Positions 48,825 to 60,882 of a stretch of 60,882 nt of DNA are shown piece after piece. The stretch is taken from assembly GCF_937128415.1 (NCBI RefSeq), contig NZ_CAKZMJ010000097.1, positions 1-60,882 of the forward strand. The letters run 5' to 3'. Every line of letters starts with the position of its first letter. Position 1 is the first letter of the stretch. The notes beneath the pieces are model-generated. The model had not been told where the DNA came from, ran no database searches, and saw only the letters and a list, made by a program, of their open reading frames with translations. The DNA comes from an uncultured Caldilinea sp. Its GTDB lineage: Bacteria; Chloroflexota; Anaerolineae; Caldilineales; Caldilineaceae. Position numbers and translations under genes: made by a program.

Positions 48825-49310
48825 ATGGAAACGAATCAGCCGACCCCCCAAAATCCCGAATCGACGTCATCTCAAGCGGAGAGCGGCGCCGAAGCCAACC
48901 CCAAGCGGACCACCCAAGAACTGCTGGATGAGCTCGCCGAGGCGGCCAATCGCCTCGCTTCGCTCGGCAAATCCTGGTGGAACAGCGAACAGCGCAAACA
49001 GCTCGAGGAAAATTTGCGCACCGGCGCCGAAACGATCGTCTCTACGCTGGAAAGCTCGTTTCAGAAGGTCGCCTCTTCGCAAGAGGCGAAGGAATTGCAG
49101 GCCAAAGCCGGCGAAGTCGGCGAGAAGGTGGCTTCCAGCAAAGTGGTCAATGAATTGTTGGAGGCGCTGACCAAGGGGCTTCATACTTTGAGCGAACAGC
49201 TCGAAAAAGCGGCTCAAGAATTGGAGGCCAAAAAGAAGGTGGAGCCCTCTACGACGGAGACCGCCGGAGAGGAGCCGGCGTCTCAGGAGATCCCGGTCGA
49301 TAAGGCGTAA
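48825..49310 (+). CDS. Hypothetical coiled-coil protein
   Basis: A 161-residue soluble, charged protein (rich in Glu, Lys, Ala, Ser) that I do not recognise. Disordered acidic ends (residues 1-30 and 135-161) flank a helical core with heptad-like repeats: TTQELLDELAEAANRLASLGKSWW, ETIVSTLESSFQKVASSQEAKELQAKAGEVGEKV, VNELLEALTKGLHTLSEQLEKAAQELEAKKK. GAGGAG lies upstream of ATG 48825. Resembles small stress- or scaffold-type helical proteins; no function is assigned. Confidence 0.75.
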   Translation: METNQPTPQNPESTSSQAESGAEANPKRTTQELLDELAEAANRLASLGKSWWNSEQRKQLEENLRTGAETIVSTLESSFQKVASSQEAKELQAKAGEVGEKVASSKVVNELLEALTKGLHTLSEQLEKAAQELEAKKKVEPSTTETAGEEPASQEIPVDKA

Positions 49311-49457
49311 ATCGCCGCAATTTTTCAGAAGAACGCGTCCGCCGATTGGAAATCCGGCGTCTGGGAGGAGAAACCGGCTCGAGTCGGCCGACGTCTTCAC
49401 CGCCGCGTTGCAGCGCAGCTTCTCCTTCCAGACGCAGAATTCATTTGGCGTCTGCCC

Positions 49458-50578
49458 TTAGAAAAACCACTTCGCCAGCGCCAGCGCTCCCTGCTTCCAC
49501 GGCGTGCGGTGCGACACACCGGACTTGCCCTCGAACTCGTGCAGATGGTCGATGTACCACTGATAGTTGCGGATCAACGCCTCTTTGTTGGAGTATTTGG
49601 GCCGGAAGCCGAGCACCCGCTCCGCTTTTTCGATCGAAACAAAAGAATCTTCGGTGACCGTTTCGTACACCCACTTGTACAGGGGCGACAGGTTCACCTT
49701 CTCCAGCATGCGCAACAGCCAGATGGCCGGGCCCGCCGGGATCGGGATGATTTTTCCGCCCTTGCCTGCGTAGTCGAGCACCGCCTGATAGTCCTCCTTG
49801 ATCGTGCCGAACTCCTTGGCGCCGATATTGAAGACGTCGTTGACTTTGTCGCAGGGCAGCGTGGCGGTCAGATAAATGGCGTCGCACAGGTCTTCAACGT
49901 CGAGCAGCTGATAGCGATTGTTGCCGGAGCCGAGCACCGGGAAATTCTTGCCGTCCTTCGCCCAGTCGTAGAGCAAGGCAAACACGCCCAGTCGCTCCGG
50001 CCCGACGAAAGATTTGGGGCGAATGATCGGAATGCACATGCCCTTCTCTCGATACTGCTGGCATAACTCCTCCACCAACACTTTGGCCTCGCCATAGGGG
50101 CCGACTCCCTGCAGTTTATCGGTTTCGTACAGCGGATGGTGGTCGGGGATGCCGTAGACGGCGGTCGAGGAGATGTGGATCAACCGTTCGACCCGATGTT
50201 CGTACGCCGACTGGAGCACGTTGCGGCTGCCGTCGATGTCCGTCGTGTAGATGTCCTCCGGCGCATAGAGCGGAAGCGCCGCCGCCGTGTGCACGACGAT
50301 GTCGACGCCCTTCATGGCTCGATCCACGGCGCTCTTGTCGCGAATGTCGCCCTTGATCTCCGTGATTTGATCACGCTCCGGATAGTCGAAATCGGCAATG
50401 TCCAGGCTGACGACCTTGTGGCCACGCGCCAGCAGATAGCGCGTCAAATTGATGCCCAAAAAGCCGGCGCCGCCCGTGATCAAAAACGTCTTGACGCCGA
50501 TCGACGGCGCACTCGCCGACCGGGGCGTGGACGCCGTTTCTACAATCGCTTCTGTCATCGCCGCCTCAGACGATGTCG

Positions 50579-50582
<4 letters not shown>
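49458..50582 (-). CDS. NAD-dependent epimerase/dehydratase (extended SDR)
   Basis: A 374-residue nucleotide-sugar-type epimerase/dehydratase. After a 30-residue variable N-terminus the Rossmann motif is FLITGGAGFLGINLTRYLLARG, then GDIRDKSAVDRAM, HTAAALPLY, ISSTAVYGIPDHHPLYET, YGEAK (catalytic Tyr/Lys) and IRPKSFVGPERLGVFALLYDWAKDG. The C-terminal part binds substrate. Likely acts on a nucleotide sugar or is a 3-beta-HSD-like enzyme. GGAGG lies upstream of ATG 50582, which overlaps the Nudix stop by 4 bp. Confidence 0.9.
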
Positions 50583-51144
<562 letters not shown>

Positions 51145-51147
51145 TGC

Positions 51148-51176
51148 ATTATACGCTGCGCTGCACGAGCCGCCAA
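51148..51176 (-). promoter_or_regulatory. Sigma-70 promoter of the Nudix-epimerase operon
   Basis: Minus strand TTGGCG (51176-51171) and a consensus TATAAT (51153-51148) spaced by exactly 17 nt, 32 bp ahead of the Nudix start codon. Confidence 0.8.
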
Positions 51177-51209
51177 AGAGGGCTCCTGCGGAACGCGCTT
51201 TGTGCGCTT

Positions 51210-51859
51210 CTACCTTTCTGCCGCCCGATTTTCTGAAAGAAGCGTGCGATATAGATGCATCGGCTGTCCATACAGCGAGAACGTTTGTACGTAGGTGAAC
51301 CCATGACGCACATAAAAGCGCTGCGCGCCCCGATTGGCGGCGGCGACCGTCACGTCGAGCGCAGCCACGCCTCGCCGCCGGCATTCGGCCTTGAGCGCAG
51401 CAACGAGCAGCCCGCCGACGCCCAGGCTGCGCAGCTCCGGCCTCACCATGATCGAAAGCAGCTCGCCCGTCGGCGATGGAGCGTCGGACGTCTCATGCAG
51501 GAAAGGATAGAGGACGGTCTCTGTCGCGCGCAGCGCCAGCGTCGGCTCCTGAACGAAGCGCCGCGCCAGGGCCGGCGCAAAGTCCGGAAAGCGGCGCAGC
51601 CCCATTTCCAGGAACAACGCGGCCACACCGGTCGTCGCACTGACGAAGCCCAACAGCTTCTGCGGCTGCAGCGGGTCTACGGCGGCGAAGCCAAACCCAA
51701 CCCTGGACTGCGGCAGAACGCGGTACAGGACGGTGAGCACCTCGTCGCCGAGAGCGGTCAAAAAAGAGCCTGGCTGCCCCACCGTGTGCAGCCAGGCGGC
51801 GTCTGCGGCGTGTTGCGGCGTCAGCGATGTCAGGGTGAGACGTTCAACAGGCGGGCGCA

Positions 51860-51863
<4 letters not shown>
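51210..51863 (-). CDS. GNAT-family N-acetyltransferase
   Basis: A 217-residue GNAT: LTSLTPQHAADAAWLH at the N-terminus, LLGFVSATTGVAALFLEM, and the acetyl-CoA site LLSIMVRPELRSLGVGGLLVAALKAECRRRG followed by VTVAAANRGAQRFYVRHGF. Acceptor unknown. ATG 51863 overlaps the upstream CoA-transferase stop by 4 bp (ATGA), so the pair is translationally coupled; the longer frame to 51902 lies within that gene. Confidence 0.88.
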
Positions 51864-53149
<1,286 letters not shown>

Positions 53150-53181
53150 AAAAATAATCGTTTCTGTGCTTGGAACAACGT

Positions 53182-54825
<1,644 letters not shown>

Positions 54826-54960
54826 ACGACCTCCTTCCCTCTTTCTGAATGATACGGTGAGATGGGTTGTTTTCACGTGACAGGTGTCCTCTCTTCCGAG
54901 CCGTCTGTCACGAGTTTGAACGGAGTTTCCGGCAATGGGCGCGTTGGGCATTGCGGATGT

Positions 54961-55806
<846 letters not shown>

Positions 55807-55841
55807 TCCAGGCCTTTCGCAGTTGTCAAGCGGGCGTCGGC

Positions 55842-57635
<1,794 letters not shown>

Positions 57636-57645
57636 AGCAGCATCT

Positions 57646-57654
57646 ATTCTAGCA
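57646..57654 (-). promoter_or_regulatory. Extended -10 promoter of recN
   Basis: Minus strand TGC-TAGAAT (57654-57646), the extended -10 pattern; no good -35 box is present. Transcription would begin about 4 nt before the recN ATG. No obvious LexA-type palindrome was found next to it. Confidence 0.55.
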
Positions 57655-57716
57655 TATGCACGTCTTTCTCGTCGTGAGAATGAAGCGCGCCGCCCCAAAA
57701 AGCATCCTGATTGAAC

Positions 57717-57744
57717 TTGCGTCCTCCCTCTCTCATGTTATAAT
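57717..57744 (+). promoter_or_regulatory. Promoter of tatA with extended -10
   Basis: TTGCGT (57717-57722) and consensus TATAAT (57739-57744) spaced by 16 nt, with TGT just before the -10 box. The tatA start is at 57916, so the leader is about 165 nt; nothing else is recognised in it. Confidence 0.72.
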
Positions 57745-57915
57745 GGCCGGGAGAGTTGCACAAGCCTTGCCGCGTCTAATAGGCTCAGGCGCCGCAGTGG
57801 AAATTTCGTGCTTCGGTCGTCGGACGAGTTCATTGTTACTCTGCTCGACTGCACTTCTGCGATGAGCGCACGGCAATGATCGGCGTCCGCCAGAGTCGTA
57901 AGGAGATAGATTCTC

Positions 57916-58134
57916 ATGCCATTCAACCTGGGACCCGTTGAGCTGCTTCTCATCTTGGTAATCGTCGCCATGCTCTTTGGCGTCGGCAAGCTGCCGGAAG
58001 TGTTTGGCGCCGTCGGCAAAGGGCTCCGCGAATTTCGCAAAGAGGCGGGGATGGAAGGCGACAAGAAAACTCAGGCGCCAAAATCGAGCGAGCAGTCGGG
58101 TGTATCCGGCGATTCCTCTGCTCCGCAGGCGTAA
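57916..58134 (+). CDS. tatA: Sec-independent protein translocase subunit TatA
   Basis: A 72-residue TatA/E protein: a short N-terminal segment, the transmembrane helix VELLLILVIVAMLFGVG, the hinge FGxGKLPE (here FGVGKLPEVFGAVGKGLREFRKEAG) and a polar C-terminal tail. It forms the protein-conducting part of the twin-arginine pathway. AAGGAGAT lies upstream of ATG 57916. No tatC is in the window. Confidence 0.95.
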   Translation: MPFNLGPVELLLILVIVAMLFGVGKLPEVFGAVGKGLREFRKEAGMEGDKKTQAPKSSEQSGVSGDSSAPQA

Positions 58135-58161
58135 TTGTTTTGTCACGGAACACCGTTTGAC

Positions 58162-58178
58162 ATCGGACGCCGTCCGAT
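58162..58178. terminator. Hairpin after tatA, possible terminator
   Basis: ATCGGAC-GCC-GTCCGAT is a perfect 7-bp hairpin 28 bp after the tatA stop. A second one, AGCCGT (58179-58184) with ACGGCT (58201-58206), follows. Neither has a clear T-run, so termination is uncertain. Confidence 0.4.
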
Positions 58179-58238
58179 AGCCGTCAGTGGATGCTGAGTC
58201 ACGGCTGTTAAAATCCTTGGTGAAAAGACAAGGCGAAT

Positions 58239-58267
58239 TTGGCGTTTATTCAGATGCTTGCTATACT
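58239..58267 (+). promoter_or_regulatory. Promoter of secG with extended -10
   Basis: TTGGCG (58239-58244) and TATACT (58262-58267) are 17 nt apart, with TGC just before the -10 box. A leader hairpin, CTTGCGCG-TAG-CGCGTAAG (58307-58325), lies between it and the secG start at 58395. Confidence 0.72.
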
Positions 58268-58394
58268 ACGCCTTCGTGTATAGTGAGCGGCTCTTGTGCA
58301 GAGCGCCTTGCGCGTAGCGCGTAAGTGAGCATAGATCACAGAAGATCACATACCGTCAGAATTGCCTGCGGCGGCGCAAAGGAATGAGATTTCA

Positions 58395-58619
58395 ATGAAC
58401 ATCGTCACTTTTATGATGATCGCAATGAATATCGTTGCGATTGCCCTCATTGCAGTCATCGTGATTCAGGGGCAGACCGGCGCCGGTTTGGGCGCCGTGT
58501 TCGGGGGCGGTGATATTTACCGCACGCGGCGCGGCATTGAAAAGACGCTCTGGCAGTTGACCTTTGTGCTCACCGGCGTCTTCTTGCTGCTCTGTCTTGT
58601 CACTGTGATGATCAGCTGA
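58395..58619 (+). CDS. secG: Preprotein translocase subunit SecG
   Basis: A 74-residue protein with two transmembrane helices (IVTFMMIAMNIVAIALIAVIVIQ and TFVLTGVFLLLCLVTVMI) joined by the conserved SecG loop QGQTGAGLGAVFGGGD and the RRGIEKTLWQL stretch. It assists the SecYE channel. ATG 58395 has AGGA upstream. It precedes a peptide-binding protein gene by 76 bp. Confidence 0.94.
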   Translation: MNIVTFMMIAMNIVAIALIAVIVIQGQTGAGLGAVFGGGDIYRTRRGIEKTLWQLTFVLTGVFLLLCLVTVMIS

Positions 58620-58695
58620 GCGATCTGACGTCGATCGCAATGAAGCGGAGCCATCCGTTTCATTGCTTTCACCATCTCGTCAGCTTGTTTTCCAC

Positions 58696-60441
58696 ATGCA
58701 CTCTCCACCTCCATTTCACACCGCCTCTTCAGAAATTGCTTCGCCGGTTGAGTCCCTGGGCCATCATATGCGATGGCTCGTTTTTGTCGCGCTTGCGGGA
58801 ATCGGGGCGCTTGTCGTAACGCTGGGATTCGCCGTGTATTCTGTGCCGACGGTGCTCGTGCCCGACCGCGGCGGAGTTTTTCGCGAAGGCGTCGCCGGCG
58901 CGCCGCAATTTCTGCATCCGGTCTGGTGTCAAAACGATTTTGGGGTTGACAGCGACCTGTGTGCGCTTGTCCACCGCGGCCTGATGCGCTTCGACAAAAA
59001 CGGGCGCGTCGTGCCGGACCTGGCGGAGAGTTGGAGCCTCATTGACGGTCGCATCCACCAGTTTCGCTTGAAGCCCAATCTCTTCTGGCACGACGGCAGA
59101 CCGATCACCGCCGATGACGCCTATTTCACATTCACTACGCTGCAAGACCCCTCTCTGGTCGACATCCCGGGATTGTCGGGGCTGTGGCGGAATGTCACCG
59201 TGGAGAAACTCGACGATCGCACGATTCAGATGACCTTGCCGCAACCCTTTGCGCCGTTCATCGATCTCATGACGGTCGGCCTTCTGCCCCAGCACATTTA
59301 CCGAGATGTTCCCGCCAAAGAGTTGTTGACGAAACCGCTGGTCGCCAACCCCATCGGCTCTGGGCCGATGCGAATCGCAAGAATTTTGCCCGATGCTGTC
59401 CGGTTGGAGCCTTCCCCCTTCGGCGGCGGACCGACGCCTTACATCCTGGCCATGGAGTTCTATTCTTTTCCCGATTACGCCAGCATGCTCGCAGCGTTCG
59501 ATGAACAGCGCATCGATGCGCTCAGCACAATTCTGCCGACGGACGTGAGGCGCATGGCGGAGCGGGACGACATTCAACTGTTTTCGTCGATCGATTCGAG
59601 CTATGAGAATATCCTGCTCAACCTGAACAATCCCAACGTTCCATTTTTCCAGGATCAAAATGTGCGTCAGGCGTTGCTCTACGCCATCGATCGCGAAAAA
59701 TTGATTGCGGAAGCGTTGGCGGGACAGGGCGTCGTGGCGCACAGCTTACTCTCACCGAACCATTGGGCCTTCCACGAAGACGTGAAGACCTATCCATTTG
59801 ATCCGGCTCGCGCGCAATCCTTGCTCGATGAGGCGGGCTGGGTCGACGCCAATGGAGATGGCGTGCGCGAGAAGGATGGCCGGCCGCTTGCCTTTATCCT
59901 GCTCGTCAAGGATGACTTACGGCACCAGGCGATCGGCGCCAGGTTGGCTTCCGACTGGGCGCAGATCGGTGTGCGCGCAAGCCTGCAACCGGTGACGTTC
60001 AGCGGACTGGTGACGGATTTCCTGGCCCCGCGCGCCTTTGAAGCCGCCCTCACCGACTGGAAACAGGTCGGCGATCCAGACCCGTTTCCTCAGTGGCACA
60101 GCAGCCAGATCGACGCCACCGGTCAGAACTACACAGGATGGCAAAACGCCGAGGCGGATCAATTGATGGAAACGGCGCGTCAGAACGCCGATGAAGCCGA
60201 ACGCAAGGCGCTGTACGCTCGTTTTCAAGAAATTTTTGCGGAGGAATTGCCCGCTTTGCCGCTCTTTCATCCGTTATACACCTACGGCGTAAGCACGCGC
60301 GTGAACAATGTGCAGGTCGGCGCGCTGAACACCCCTTCTGAGCGTTTCGCCACCTTCCCAACCTGGTACATCGACTCGCGGCGTGTGCCGGTCAGTCAGG
60401 CGCCGCAGGCTCCACCGACTCCCCCGGGCGCCGCCCCTTAG
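58696..60441 (+). CDS. Peptide/nickel ABC transporter substrate-binding protein (SBP_bac_5)
   Basis: A 581-residue family 5 solute-binding protein. One N-terminal hydrophobic helix (MRWLVFVALAGIGALVVTLGFAVYSV, from residue 25) anchors or exports it; no lipobox is seen. Domain landmarks: FREGVAGAPQFLHPVW, LVHRGLMRFDKNGRVVPDLAESW, FRLKPNLFWHDGRPITADDAYFTF, GSGPMRIAR, NVRQALLYAIDREKLIAEAL, DEAGWVDANGDGVREKDGRPL and the Pro-rich C-terminus. No permease or ATPase genes follow. The start could also be ATG 58768 or TTG 58663; no strong ribosome site decides. Confidence 0.9.
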   Translation: MHSPPPFHTASSEIASPVESLGHHMRWLVFVALAGIGALVVTLGFAVYSVPTVLVPDRGGVFREGVAGAPQFLHPVWCQNDFGVDSDLCALVHRGLMRFDKNGRVVPDLAESWSLIDGRIHQFRLKPNLFWHDGRPITADDAYFTFTTLQDPSLVDIPGLSGLWRNVTVEKLDDRTIQMTLPQPFAPFIDLMTVGLLPQHIYRDVPAKELLTKPLVANPIGSGPMRIARILPDAVRLEPSPFGGGPTPYILAMEFYSFPDYASMLAAFDEQRIDALSTILPTDVRRMAERDDIQLFSSIDSSYENILLNLNNPNVPFFQDQNVRQALLYAIDREKLIAEALAGQGVVAHSLLSPNHWAFHEDVKTYPFDPARAQSLLDEAGWVDANGDGVREKDGRPLAFILLVKDDLRHQAIGARLASDWAQIGVRASLQPVTFSGLVTDFLAPRAFEAALTDWKQVGDPDPFPQWHSSQIDATGQNYTGWQNAEADQLMETARQNADEAERKALYARFQEIFAEELPALPLFHPLYTYGVSTRVNNVQVGALNTPSERFATFPTWYIDSRRVPVSQAPQAPPTPPGAAP

Positions 60442-60459
60442 ATTTGCTCTCCCCTGAAT

Positions 60460-60488
60460 TTGACACAAGGCGGTCTTCATGTTATTCT
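60460..60488 (+). promoter_or_regulatory. Sigma-70 promoter of the tRNA-Leu gene
   Basis: TTGACA (60460-60465) and TATTCT (60483-60488) with 17-nt spacing and TGT before the -10 box. The tRNA begins 11 bp downstream. Confidence 0.82.
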
Positions 60489-60494
60489 TTTTAC

Positions 60495-60585
<91 letters not shown>

Positions 60586-60587
60586 GA

Positions 60588-60613
60588 AGAGGCTCATTTG
60601 AGCCTCTTTTTTT
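60588..60613 (+). terminator. Intrinsic terminator after tRNA-Leu
   Basis: AGAGGCTC-ATTT-GAGCCTCT followed by a run of T residues, starting 5 bp after the end of the tRNA. Confidence 0.93.
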
Positions 60614-60660
60614 ATTATCTCACCTTACGCAATTGACTTTTTCCGGGAAGCTCTAGAGGG

Positions 60661-60882
60661 CCCTCACCCCCCCGGCCCCTCTCCCAATGCCGGGAGAGGG
60701 GGAGAAAGGAGCACCGTAGGTGCGGCTCCCAGCCGCACGCCCTCGACGGCCCGCAAGATCTTGGGAATCCAGGGAAGCGCTGCTGCGAGCCGCGCCTACG
60801 AGAAATATCCCGGGCTCATCGTAGGTGCGGCTCCCAGCCGCACGTCCTCGACGGCCCGCAAGGCCTTGGGAGTCCAGGGAAG
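60661..60882. repeat. Composite intergenic repeat cluster at the right edge
   Basis: Begins with the C-rich hairpin module (CCCCTCTCCCA-ATGC-CGGGAGAGGGG), then a full 86-bp element at 60715-60800 that starts CGTAGGTGCGGCTCCCAGCC and ends GAGCCGCGCCTACG, so its termini are imperfect inverted repeats. A second copy starts at 60820 and continues past the window edge. The two copies share GACGGCCCGCAAG and CTTGGGAnTCCAGGGAAG in their middles. Confidence 0.88.

Overview
The window is a GC-rich, densely coded bacterial chromosome segment with no phage, insertion-sequence transposase, CRISPR array or rRNA. The gene mix (ECF sigma factor with zinc-finger and TPR-CHAT proteins, Ppx/GppA-HD phosphatase, a very large multi-PAS hybrid kinase, alpha-2-macroglobulin, MoeZ/CysO/CysM-type sulfur genes, a DUF5107 protein, and SecG followed by a peptide-binding protein) best fits a member of the Chloroflexota, perhaps Caldilinea-like. 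That placement is inference from gene content only.

Layout. 1-4155 (minus): ECF sigma factor, cytoplasmic zinc-finger protein and a TPR-CHAT protein that runs off the left edge. 4464-5999: exopolyphosphatase. 6010-13335 (minus): two methyltransferases, an acetyltransferase, a threonine dehydratase-type enzyme, a HlyC/CorC protein, oligopeptidase B and an XRE-cupin regulator. 13813-22797 (plus), divergent from the regulator: a molybdenum hydroxylase (odd FAD-type subunit plus fused Fe-S/Mo subunit), a split 2-oxo-acid dehydrogenase complex (E1alpha, E1beta, free lipoyl domain, bare E2 catalytic domain), an SDR, and a homologue of methenyl-tetrahydromethanopterin cyclohydrolase. 23052-35214: DUF981 membrane protein, 1595-residue hybrid kinase, alpha-2-macroglobulin. 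35369-40249 (minus): amidohydrolase, membrane thioredoxin, DUF4395, then a CysM / rhodanese-ThiF / CysO sulfur-carrier module. 40768-45800 (plus): S9 peptidase, rhodanese, M42 peptidase, sorbosone-dehydrogenase-like lipoprotein. 45783-57635 (mostly minus): SDRs, DUF5107, epimerase/Nudix, acetyltransferase/CoA-transferase/phosphoglucomutase, methyltransferase, RecN. 57916-60583 (plus): TatA, SecG, peptide-binding protein, tRNA-Leu(CAG).

Two systems stand out. First, the CysO-MoeZ-CysM operon is preceded by a strong promoter, a leader of about 340 nt with a 17-codon open frame carrying three Cys codons, alternative hairpins and an intrinsic terminator: the architecture of a cysteine-sensing attenuator. 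Second, the 13.8-22.8 kb operon joins an Mch homologue to a molybdenum hydroxylase and a minimal 2-oxo-acid dehydrogenase, under an XRE-cupin regulator with face-to-face promoters around an AT-rich palindrome. I know no described pathway with this combination.

A short intergenic repeat family with inverted ends (CGTAGGTGCGGCTC...) occurs at five places, and in one case supplies the stop codon of the E2 gene. Many promoters here are near-consensus -35/-10 pairs, and some genes (XRE regulator, RecN) appear to be transcribed with almost no 5' leader.
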